This document shows positions 1 to 5,591 of a stretch of DNA of 11,305 nucleotides, piece by piece. Made by a program: the position numbers and the translations under genes. The stretch is from an uncultured Solimonas sp. Its GTDB lineage: Bacteria > Pseudomonadota > Gammaproteobacteria > Nevskiales > Nevskiaceae. The notes under the pieces are model-generated. The model saw only the letters and a program-made list of their open reading frames with translations, had not been told where the DNA came from and did not search any database. The DNA lies in the NCBI GenBank assembly GCA_946478985.1, contig CAMLDZ010000104.1:1-11305 (forward strand), read 5' to 3'. Each line of letters begins with the position of its first letter. Position 1 is the first letter of the stretch.

Positions 1-76
1 GTACACGGCGCTCCTCGCGCCTTGCGCTGCGCCAAAACCGTCTCCGTCACAACGGTGGCCATAGCGTTAACAGGCC
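1..76. other. Non-coding left margin with GC-rich inverted repeat
   Basis: This stretch lies downstream of the TSUP permease gene (minus strand) and I see no gene in it. It contains a GC-rich inverted repeat: GGCGC at 7-11 pairs with GCGCC at 29-33 and encloses a CGCG/GCG-rich loop. A second imperfect pairing joins ACCGT (36-40) with ACGGT (52-56). Neither has a T-run, so neither is a convincing intrinsic terminator. Together with the 61-85 motif, this looks like part of a dispersed non-coding repeat that continues leftwards out of the window. That reading is inference. Confidence 0.4.
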
Positions 77-85
77 CTAGCGCAG
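61..85 (-). repeat. Left copy of 25-bp terminal motif (inverted relative to right copy)
   Basis: Read on the minus strand, this is CTGCG followed by CTAGGGCCTGTTAACGCTAT. The TAG is the stop codon of the TSUP permease (complement of 77-79). The same 25 bp recurs at 11246-11270 on the plus strand with two differences. The copies are inverted with respect to each other, and both read outwards from the window. Shared sequence past the stop codons cannot be explained by coding constraint, so I treat it as a repeat, possibly the end of an insertion sequence or a MITE/REP-like element. Confidence 0.6.
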
Positions 86-838
86 GATGTCCCAGGCAAA
101 GCGCGCGATCAGCGCCGCGACGATGCCGATGAAAACCTTGCGGACGAAGCCGCTGCCCAGGCGCAGAGCCAGCCGCGCGCCGATCACGCTGCCGGTCAGA
201 TTGCACAGCGCCATGGGCAGCGCGAACTCGTAACGCACGTGGCCGTGCGTGGTGAAGTAGACCAGGGCGGCGAGGTTGGTGACGACGTTGATCAGCTTGG
301 CGGACGCCGATGCGGCGAGGAAGCTGAAACCGAACAGTCCGGCAAATGCGAACAACAGGAACGAGCCGGTGCCCGGGCCGAGCAGGCCGTCGTAGAAGCC
401 GATGCTGCTGCCGGTCAACAGCGCGGCGATCAGCGTCGCCCGAGCGCCCAGGCGCGGCGCGTGCAGCGCGCCCAGGTCTTTCTTCCACAAGGTGTAAGCC
501 AGCACTGCGAGCAACAGCATCAGCACCAGTGGACGGAACCAGTCGACCGGAATCGCCGCGGCGGTGCGGGCGCCGACGAAACCGAACAGCAATGCCGCTG
601 CCGCCGTCGGCAGTATCGCTCGCCAGTCGAGTGGAGCCCTGCGCGCGTATTGCCAGGCGGCCGCCGCCGTACCCCAGATACTGACGAACTTGTTGGTGCC
701 GAGCAGGGTCGCCGGCGCCAGTTGCGGCAGCAGCACGAACAGCGCCGGCACCTGGATCAGTCCGCCACCGCCGACGATCGAATCGACGAAGCCGGCAAGC
801 AGCGCAAAGCCGCAGAGCAGCCCCAGTTCTGGCGTCAT
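77..838 (-). CDS. TSUP family (TauE/SafE-like) membrane permease
   Basis: This is a predicted inner-membrane transporter of the TSUP/TauE-SafE family (DUF81, YfcA-like). Members export or import small organosulfur anions such as sulfite or sulfoacetate, but the substrate here cannot be told from sequence. The 253-aa protein is almost entirely hydrophobic, with about seven or eight membrane segments. Near the N-terminus it has the family signature GFVDSIVGGGGLIQVPAL (residues 16-33), and a second half-repeat begins near GFYDGLLGPGTGSFLL (about 147-162). The length matches the family (about 250 aa). The ATG at 838 is used; upstream there is only a weak AGG. It lies 49 bp downstream of the 110-aa gene on the same strand and is probably the last gene of a phoH-led transcription unit. 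Its stop codon is embedded in the left repeat motif. Confidence 0.9.
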   Translation of the reverse strand: MTPELGLLCGFALLAGFVDSIVGGGGLIQVPALFVLLPQLAPATLLGTNKFVSIWGTAAAAWQYARRAPLDWRAILPTAAAALLFGFVGARTAAAIPVDWFRPLVLMLLLAVLAYTLWKKDLGALHAPRLGARATLIAALLTGSSIGFYDGLLGPGTGSFLLFAFAGLFGFSFLAASASAKLINVVTNLAALVYFTTHGHVRYEFALPMALCNLTGSVIGARLALRLGSGFVRKVFIGIVAALIARFAWDILR

Positions 839-887
839 CGGCGCTGGACCTGGCGGCGCACCGCAAGGCGGCGGCTGAGGGCCTGGC

Positions 888-1220
888 CTACAGCAGCGCC
901 GCCACCTTGGACGGAATCTTGAAGCGTTTGCCGATCAGCAGCTTGTTGACCAGTGTGGTGATCCACTCGCGCGAGGTCGAGAAGCTGCGGATGATGATGA
1001 AGACCTCGTCGCCGTCGCGGACGATCTCGTAACGATCGACCGCGGCGTCGACAGGATCACGCTCGCCGCGCAGCAGCGCGCGGAACGTCAGCTTGCTGTG
1101 CGTGGTGTCGATCTGGCAGTCGAGCACTTCGCCGTATTCACCGAGGCGATCGTTGACGTACGCCTTGATGCCGACGGCAAGCGCGCCATCCTTGATCGAC
1201 TTGGCCATGCGTCCCAGCAT
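888..1220 (-). CDS. Unrecognised 110-aa conserved-looking protein
   Basis: I do not recognise the family by name. The protein is 110 aa, soluble and mixed alpha/beta, with no signal peptide or membrane segment. It starts with a short helix and GIKAYVNDRLGEYGEV (about residues 18-33), followed by alternating strands (QIDTTHSKLTFRALLRGE) and a C-terminal segment SREWITTLVNKLLIGKRFKIP (about 83-103). The charge pattern and well-ordered strands suggest a real folded domain, perhaps a small lipid- or ligand-binding cup, but that is a guess. The start is well supported: CAGGAG lies 8 nt upstream of the ATG at 1220. A second in-frame ATG at 1208 is less well placed. It sits 44 bp after phoH and 49 bp before the TSUP gene on the same strand, which suggests cotranscription. 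Confidence 0.8.
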   Translation of the reverse strand: MLGRMAKSIKDGALAVGIKAYVNDRLGEYGEVLDCQIDTTHSKLTFRALLRGERDPVDAAVDRYEIVRDGDEVFIIIRSFSTSREWITTLVNKLLIGKRFKIPSKVAALL

Positions 1221-1264
1221 CCGGGCTTCTCCTGAGCGGCTGCGGCCCGAGCGGGCCCATAGCC

Positions 1265-2695
1265 CTACAGGATATCCGATGCATACGCCGCGAGCCGCGA
1301 GCGCTCACCACGCGCCAGCGTGACGTGGCCACCGTGCGGCCAGCCCTGGAAGCGATCCACCACGTAGGTCAGGCCCGAGGTGGTCTCCGACAGGTAGGGC
1401 GTGTCGATCTGGCCGAGGTTGCCCAGGCAGATCATCTTGGAGCCGGGGCCCACGCGCGTGATCAGCGTCTTCATCTGCTTGGCGGTGAGGTTCTGCGCCT
1501 CGTCGATGATGATGTAGCGGTTGAGGAAGGTGCGGCCGCGCATGAAGTTCAGCGAGCGGATCTTGATGCGCTTGGCCAGCAGATCGTTGGTGGCCTGGCG
1601 CTCCCAGTCGCCGCCGCTGCCGTTCTGCGTCAGCACTTCGAGGTTGTCCATCAGCGCGCCCATCCACGGCGCCATCTTCTCTTCCTCGGTGCCGGGCAAG
1701 AAACCGATGTCCTCGCCAACCGGCACGGTGACGCGGGTCATGATGATTTCGCGGTAGCGCTGCTCGTCCATGGTCTGTGCCAGGCCCGCGGCCAGCGTCA
1801 GCAGCGTCTTGCCGGTGCCGGCGGTGCCGAGCAAGGTGATGAAGTCGACGTCCGGGTCGAGCAGCAGGTTGAGCGCGAAGTTCTGCTCGCGGTTCTTGGC
1901 GTGGATGCCCCAGACACTGGTCTTGGCGGCGCGGTAGTCGCGCACCACGCGCATCTCGGCCGTGGTGCCCTCGACCTTGCTGACAACCAGCTCGATGCCC
2001 TTGTCGTCGTCGCCGTCGGGAATGAAGAGAAACTGGTTGACGTACCAGTCGCGCACCAGCGGGCCCTTGATGCGATAGCAGGCGCGGCCGCGGCTGTCCT
2101 GCCAGCTCTCCAGCTTGTCGCCGTGGGTCTGCCAGAAATCGCCCGGCAGTTCCTTGTAGCCGGAGTACAGCAGGTCCAGGTCATCGAGCACCTGGTCGTT
2201 GTGGTAATCCTCGGTGTGGACGCCGACGATCGCCGCCTTGATGCGCAGGTTGATGTCCTTGCTGACCAGCGCGACGTGCCGCCCCGGATGCTTGGCGTGC
2301 AGGTCCAGCGCGTTGATCAGGATGCTGTTGTCCGGCTTGTTGCCGGGCATCAGGCCGGGCAGCGCGGATTCGGTCGGGCGGGTCTGGAAGAACAGCTTGC
2401 CGGTCGCCGGCTCGCCGGTCTTGCCACGGCCATGCCCGTTGAGCGGGCCGCGCGTGCCGGGCAGGGGCAGGCCCTTCTCGATCTGCGCGTGGTTCTTGTC
2501 CTGCATCAGCTCGTCGAGGAAGCGGCTGACCTGACGGGCGTTGCGGGCGATTTCGCTGGTGCCTTTCTTGGCGGCATCCAGCTCTTCCAGAACGATCATC
2601 GGGATGAAGAGGTCGTGCTCTTCGAAGCGGAACAGCGCGGAGGGGTCGTGCAGGAGGACGTTGGTATCGAGGACGAAGATCTTGCGCTTGCTCAT
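1265..2695 (-). CDS. phoH: PhoH family protein: PIN domain fused to PhoH-type ATPase
   Basis: This cytoplasmic two-domain protein has the YlaK/PhoH2-type layout, which is associated with NTP-dependent RNA processing or helicase activity. The N-terminal PIN-like nuclease domain (about 1-160) shows conserved acidic residues: FVLDTN (D10, N12), VLEELD (E38, E39), DNSIL (D122) and SKD (D147). After a linker, the PhoH ATPase (about 265-476) has Walker A GTAGTGKT at 290-297 and Walker B IIIDEAQN with D398/E399. The length of 476 aa is normal for PIN-PhoH fusions. The start MSKRKIFVLDTN is the typical one, although no Shine-Dalgarno sequence is visible before it; the leader upstream is rich in hairpins. 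It probably heads a unit with the 110-aa gene and the TSUP permease. Homologues are often linked to toxin-antitoxin modules, but no antitoxin gene is visible here. Confidence 0.95.
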   Translation of the reverse strand: MSKRKIFVLDTNVLLHDPSALFRFEEHDLFIPMIVLEELDAAKKGTSEIARNARQVSRFLDELMQDKNHAQIEKGLPLPGTRGPLNGHGRGKTGEPATGKLFFQTRPTESALPGLMPGNKPDNSILINALDLHAKHPGRHVALVSKDINLRIKAAIVGVHTEDYHNDQVLDDLDLLYSGYKELPGDFWQTHGDKLESWQDSRGRACYRIKGPLVRDWYVNQFLFIPDGDDDKGIELVVSKVEGTTAEMRVVRDYRAAKTSVWGIHAKNREQNFALNLLLDPDVDFITLLGTAGTGKTLLTLAAGLAQTMDEQRYREIIMTRVTVPVGEDIGFLPGTEEEKMAPWMGALMDNLEVLTQNGSGGDWERQATNDLLAKRIKIRSLNFMRGRTFLNRYIIIDEAQNLTAKQMKTLITRVGPGSKMICLGNLGQIDTPYLSETTSGLTYVVDRFQGWPHGGHVTLARGERSRLAAYASDIL

Positions 2696-2974
2696 CGTGC
2701 GGACAGGACCGGGCGCGCGCGATGTCTTGCCGCGCCGTCTAGGAGGGTGGAAGACATCGGGCCGATGCGGCGGATGCGCATCGGTTCGGCTGAGCTCGAA
2801 ATGAAGCGGGCAGTACTAATTTTTTCGGTCAGAGGGTGCCGCGGAAACCGCGCCGGATTCCCCGGCGTCCGGCTTCAATCTAGCCCATGCTCCGGCGATA
2901 AAAAAGTGCTTTTCAGCGCGACGATTTCTGGGTACCGTGGCAATCCACCCGGCCCGCTGCGCCAGCCCGGCGGT
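2696..2974 (-). promoter_or_regulatory. Structured phoH leader / bcp-phoH intergenic region
   Basis: No convincing gene is seen in these 279 bp. On the phoH (minus) side there are several clean inverted repeats. A 9-bp stem joins 2720-2728 to 2751-2759 across a 22-nt loop. An 8-bp stem, CCGATGCG/CGCATCGG, joins 2762-2769 to 2777-2784 across a 7-nt loop. A 6-bp stem, CGCCGG/CCGGCG, joins 2851-2856 to 2862-2867, and a small GCGG-AAA-CCGC hairpin sits next to it at 2841-2851. An A/T-rich patch at about 2815-2825 and another at 2899-2915 are the only promoter-like stretches; I cannot assign a confident -35/-10 pair. The region probably holds the phoH promoter and a structured 5' UTR, and possibly the end of the bcp transcript. 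Confidence 0.45.
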
Positions 2975-3439
2975 TCAGAGCGCCTTCACCGCGGCGAGCA
3001 CTTCGGCGGCGTGGTTCTTGACCTTGACGCCACGCCATTGGCTCTGCAGCACACCCTTGCCGTCAAACAGGAACGTGCTGCGCTCGACGCCCAGGTACTT
3101 GCGGCCGTACAGCGACTTTTCCTTGATCACGTCAAAAGCCTGGCACAGCGCCTCGTCGGCGTCGGACAGCAGCGCGAACGGGAACTGGAACTTGGCCACG
3201 AAGTTGTCGTGCGACTTCACGCTGTCGCGCGAGACGCCGACGATCTCTGCGCCGGCCTTCTGGAACTGCGCGTACAGATCACGGAAATCCTGGCCTTCCT
3301 GCGTGCAGCCGGGCGTGTTGTCCTTGGGGTAGAAGTAAACGACCAGCGCGCGGTTCTTGAAGCTGGTGAGGGTGACGGTCTGGCCGCCGCTGGCCGGCAG
3401 CGACAGCGCCGGGATCTGGTCGCCGACTTGCAGGCTCAT
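2975..3439 (-). CDS. bcp: Bcp/PrxQ-type thioredoxin-dependent peroxiredoxin
   Basis: This cytoplasmic peroxiredoxin of the AhpC/TSA superfamily reduces H2O2 and organic peroxides using thioredoxin. From the ATG at 3439 it is 154 aa, the normal Bcp length, beginning MSLQVGDQIPALSLP. An in-frame ATG upstream (3499) would add 20 residues overlapping gcvR coding sequence and is rejected. The active-site motif is YFYPKDNTPGCT with peroxidatic Cys45. The usual resolving Cys five residues later (Cys50 in E. coli Bcp) is Gln50, and the position where some Bcp proteins carry a Cys (HDNFCAK-like) is Val81. The only other Cys is C99 in the DEALCQAF segment. It is therefore either 1-Cys or uses C99. The start is 11 bp after the gcvR stop, so the two are very likely cotranscribed. 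Confidence 0.93.
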   Translation of the reverse strand: MSLQVGDQIPALSLPASGGQTVTLTSFKNRALVVYFYPKDNTPGCTQEGQDFRDLYAQFQKAGAEIVGVSRDSVKSHDNFVAKFQFPFALLSDADEALCQAFDVIKEKSLYGRKYLGVERSTFLFDGKGVLQSQWRGVKVKNHAAEVLAAVKAL

Positions 3440-3450
3440 GTGCAGGGTGC

Positions 3451-3990
3451 TCAGGTCTTGATCGGATCGAGCATGCCGTCGGCATTGAGGTCGTCGCACA
3501 GATCCATGAAGGACTCGCGCAGCGCCTGCGGATGCTGGTTGACCGGCACGTGCAGCACCATCTGCACGCTGGCCATCTCGGCGCCGGTGTAGGTGGACTG
3601 GTACTTCTGCGTGGAGATTTCCACGACCTCGACGTCCTGATGCTGGAAGAACTCCAGGATGTTGACCAGCAGGTTCGGGTCCTGCGGCGCCACCACCTCC
3701 GCCGCGTACGGGCGGAAATCCGGATTGACCGGGCGCGCCTCGCAGCGCTCGAAGCGGACCTGCAGATCAAGCTTCTCGGCGATGCCGGGCAGGGCGGTTT
3801 CGAGCCGGCCCAGCGTGCTCCAGTTGCCGGACACCAGCAGGTTGGCGGTCAGGCGGTCGCCGATCTGCGCGATGCGGCAGTCCTCGACCTCGCCGCCGCG
3901 CTCGCGGATGGCTTTGAAAAGTTCCAGCGGCACATTGCCTTTCGGCTTGCCGATGACGGAAACGGTGAGCAGATTGTCGTTGGCGGACAT
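3451..3990 (-). CDS. gcvR: GcvR-like ACT-domain regulator (glycine cleavage system repressor family)
   Basis: The 179-aa soluble protein consists of two ACT-like domains, about residues 6-78 (LLTVSVIGKPKGNVPLELFKAI) and about 95-172 (YAAEVVAPQDPNLLVNILEFF). This is the layout of GcvR, which in E. coli binds glycine and antagonises the activator GcvA to control the gcvTHP operon. There is no DNA-binding domain, as expected, because GcvR acts through protein contact. Whether a GcvA partner exists cannot be seen in this window, so the regulatory target is inference. It is divergent from dapA across 134 bp and is followed closely by bcp. A gcvR-bcp order next to dapA also occurs in E. coli and relatives, which supports the name. 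Confidence 0.85.
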   Translation of the reverse strand: MSANDNLLTVSVIGKPKGNVPLELFKAIRERGGEVEDCRIAQIGDRLTANLLVSGNWSTLGRLETALPGIAEKLDLQVRFERCEARPVNPDFRPYAAEVVAPQDPNLLVNILEFFQHQDVEVVEISTQKYQSTYTGAEMASVQMVLHVPVNQHPQALRESFMDLCDDLNADGMLDPIKT

Positions 3991-4124
3991 GAATGGGACG
4001 GCCAGGTAATGGCGCGTATTGTAGTCGCGGCCGCCGACGAGGTGGACTATTCATGGTGCTACGCCGGGGGCGGCGCTGCGGCTATACTTCGCGTCCCTCG
4101 CAAACCAGTGTCCCGCCGCAGCGC
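3991..4124. promoter_or_regulatory. Divergent gcvR / dapA promoter region
   Basis: This 134-bp region separates the divergent starts of gcvR (minus) and dapA (plus). Plus strand: TATACT at 4083-4088 is a good -10 candidate 36 nt upstream of the dapA ATG. Minus strand: TACAAT (complement of 4018-4023) is a -10 candidate 28 nt upstream of the gcvR ATG. Neither has a recognisable TTGACA-like -35 at 16-18 bp, and neither gene has a clear Shine-Dalgarno sequence. The assignments rest on the -10 hexamers only. Confidence 0.45.
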
Positions 4125-5003
4125 ATGATCAAGGGCAGCATCGTCGCCATCGTCACCCCCATGTTCCCCGACGGTGCGGTCGACTGGGACAGTCTCTCGG
4201 CGCTCGTCGACTGGCACATCGCCGAAGGCACCGACGCGATCGTCGCGGTCGGTACCACCGGCGAATCGCCGACGCTGGAGGTCGAAGAGCACATCGACGT
4301 CATCCGTCGCGTCGTCAAGGTCGCCAAGAAGCGCGTGCCGGTGATCGCCGGCACCGGCGCCAACTCCACCAGCGAGGCGATCGAGTGGACCGCGGCCGCC
4401 AAGGACGTCGGCGCCGACGCCGCGCTGATGGTGACGCCGTACTACAACAAGCCGCCGCAGGAAGGCCTGTACCGCCACTACAAGGCGGTGGCCGATGCGG
4501 TGGAGATCCCGATCATCCTTTACAACGTGCCGGGTCGCACGGGTTGCGATCTGCTGCCGGCCACGGTGGCGCGGCTCGCACAGCTGAAGAACATCGTCGG
4601 CCTCAAGGAGGCCAAGGGCGATCTGGCGCGGATCAAGGATCTGCTGGCGCTGGACCTGCCGCGCGATTTCGCCATTTATTCGGGCGACGACGCCACCGCC
4701 TGCGAGTCGATACTGCTGGGCTGCCATGGCGACATTTCAGTGACCGCCAACGTCGCGCCGCGCAAGATGCACGAGATGTGCGCGGCTGCGCTTGCCGGCG
4801 ACGCGACGAAGGCAAAGCGCATCGATACGGAACTTCAGCCCCTCCATCAGCATCTGTTCGTCGAACCTAATCCGATCCCCGTCAAGTGGGCGCTCAACGA
4901 GATGAACAAGATTCCTGCCGGCCTGCGCTTGCCGCTGATTCCCCTGGATCCCTCCCACCACGATCTGGTGCGGTCGGCGCTGCGTACCGGCGGCTCGCTG
5001 TGA
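4125..5003 (+). CDS. dapA: 4-hydroxy-tetrahydrodipicolinate synthase
   Basis: DapA condenses pyruvate with aspartate-semialdehyde, the committing step of the diaminopimelate/lysine branch that supplies peptidoglycan and lysine. The 292-aa TIM-barrel protein has all expected catalytic residues at the canonical E. coli numbering: Thr44 and Thr45 (GTTGESPT), Tyr107 (TPYYNKPP), Tyr133 and Arg138 (LYNVPGRTG), and Schiff-base Lys161 (IVGLKEAKGD). The ATG at 4125 gives the standard N-terminus MIKGSIVAIVTP; the longer in-frame extension upstream covers the promoter region and is not used. No clear Shine-Dalgarno sequence precedes it. The stop overlaps the GTG start of the lipoprotein gene by 4 bp (GTGA), so translational coupling is likely. 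The dapA-lipoprotein order matches dapA-bamC of enterobacteria. Confidence 0.98.
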   Translation: MIKGSIVAIVTPMFPDGAVDWDSLSALVDWHIAEGTDAIVAVGTTGESPTLEVEEHIDVIRRVVKVAKKRVPVIAGTGANSTSEAIEWTAAAKDVGADAALMVTPYYNKPPQEGLYRHYKAVADAVEIPIILYNVPGRTGCDLLPATVARLAQLKNIVGLKEAKGDLARIKDLLALDLPRDFAIYSGDDATACESILLGCHGDISVTANVAPRKMHEMCAAALAGDATKAKRIDTELQPLHQHLFVEPNPIPVKWALNEMNKIPAGLRLPLIPLDPSHHDLVRSALRTGGSL

Positions 5004-5359
5004 GCGCCGCCAAGTGGCTGGGCGCCGCCGGCGCCGTCGTGCTGCTGGCCGGCTGCAGCCTCAACCAGCGTTGCGAAGGCGTGCAGCGTTACCAGGAAGC
5101 CGAAACGCTGCCGACGCCGTCCGCCATCGACGGCCTGACCATTCCGGATTCGCCGGCGGCGATGCGCATCCCCGCCGCGCCGGCCGAGCCGGTGCCGTAC
5201 GGCCGCAAGCTCACGGATCCGAACACCAAAGAGACTTACACCAGCTGTCTGGACACGCCGCCGCGTATCGCGCTGCCGGAAAAGACCAAGACCAGTAAGG
5301 AACGCGCCAAGGAAACGCGCGAGAAAATTCAGGACATCAAGCCCACCAAGGCCGAGTGA
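5000..5359 (+). CDS. Small outer-membrane lipoprotein, BamC N-terminus-like
   Basis: The 119-aa protein starts from the GTG at 5000, which overlaps the dapA stop. Longer in-frame starts lie inside dapA and are rejected because only this start puts a signal peptide at the front. The signal peptide (1-18) ends in lipobox LAGC with lipidated Cys19; Ser20 at +2 predicts outer-membrane sorting. After Cys19 the segment YQEAETLPTPSAIDGLTIPD (31-50), followed by MRIP, resembles by eye the conserved unstructured N-terminal segment of BamC that binds BamD. The two BamC helix-grip domains are absent; instead there is a proline-rich part and a charged tail (about 95-119) likely to be helical. C25 and C83 could form a disulfide. 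Position directly after dapA, where bamC sits in E. coli, supports a BamC relation. A role in outer-membrane assembly is inference. Confidence 0.8.
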   Translation: MSAAKWLGAAGAVVLLAGCSLNQRCEGVQRYQEAETLPTPSAIDGLTIPDSPAAMRIPAAPAEPVPYGRKLTDPNTKETYTSCLDTPPRIALPEKTKTSKERAKETREKIQDIKPTKAE

Positions 5360-5363
5360 TGGC

Positions 5364-5369
5364 TATAAT
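5364..5369 (+). promoter_or_regulatory. -10 box for tRNA-Ser
   Basis: A perfect TATAAT lies 44 bp upstream of the tRNA 5' end and only 4 bp after the lipoprotein stop codon. It is followed by a GC-rich discriminator (CGCGGCCC), as in growth-rate-controlled stable RNA promoters. No good -35 hexamer is visible at 16-18 bp upstream. The -35 region would lie inside the lipoprotein coding sequence. Confidence 0.6.
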
Positions 5370-5413
5370 CGCGGCCCATTGCGCAGCCGGCCGCGGTTCG
5401 CTGCAGATGATCC

Positions 5414-5505
5414 GGAGAGATGTCCGAGTGGTTGAAGGAGCACGCCTGGAAAGCGTGTATACGGTGAATGCCGTATCGCGGGTTCGAATCCCGCTCTCTC
5501 CGCCA
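5414..5505 (+). tRNA. tRNA-Ser (anticodon GGA)
   Basis: This is a complete class II tRNA of 92 nt with encoded CCA. The acceptor stem GGAGAGA (5414-5420) pairs with TCTCTCC (5495-5501), the discriminator is G5502, and CCA is at 5503-5505. The anticodon stem CACGC/GCGTG (5441-5445, 5453-5457) carries loop CTGGAAA with anticodon GGA at 5448-5450, which reads UCC and UCU. A long variable arm (TACGG/CCGTA) confirms serine identity. The T arm has the TTCGAAT loop on a GCGGG/CCCGC stem. It has its own -10 box upstream and an intrinsic terminator downstream, so it can be transcribed alone, though read-through from dapA is possible. Confidence 0.98.
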
Positions 5506-5537
5506 ATATGGCGTTTCCAGAACCCTCTGGAACTCAG

Positions 5538-5562
5538 AAAACCCCTGCCTGGCAGGGGTTTT
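5538..5562 (+). terminator. Rho-independent terminator after tRNA-Ser
   Basis: This is a strong stem-loop: AAAACCCCTGC (5538-5548) pairs with GCAGGGGTTTT (5552-5562) across a 3-nt loop. It has an A-run on the left arm and a T-run on the right, so it may work in both directions. It sits 32 bp after the tRNA 3' end and isolates the tRNA from the next gene. It also shows that the LtaS-like gene must start after it, although that reading frame is open from 5508. Confidence 0.9.
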
Positions 5563-5591
5563 CTACATGTGCCGATACCTCGGTGCCGGCG

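Noticed and set aside
2898..2912. AAAAGTGCTTTT palindrome as a bcp terminator
   Set aside because: The palindrome leaves only a 2-nt loop and the stem is A/T only apart from one G-C pair. It is not a credible intrinsic terminator.
2747..2974. Possible small plus-strand gene behind AGGAGG at 2741-2746
   Set aside because: The spacing to a GTG (2747) is too short and to the next ATG (about 2765) too long. The frame simply continues antisense through bcp, and the AGGAGG lies in the loop of a leader hairpin.
3440..3499. Longer Bcp start at 3499
   Set aside because: It would add 20 arginine-rich residues encoded inside gcvR. The Bcp family begins at MSLQVGD-like sequence, 11 bp after the gcvR stop.
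1325..3592. A 755-codon open frame on the plus strand across phoH, the leader and bcp
   Set aside because: It is antisense to two well-supported genes, its translation is low-complexity (rich in V, A, Q and D in shadow patterns) and it matches no family. Long antisense frames are expected in high-GC DNA.
5508..5591. Extended N-terminus of the LtaS-like protein starting right after the tRNA
   Set aside because: This stretch contains the tRNA terminator hairpin (5538-5562), and its residues look unlike a membrane protein N-terminus. GTG 5592 gives a normal start.
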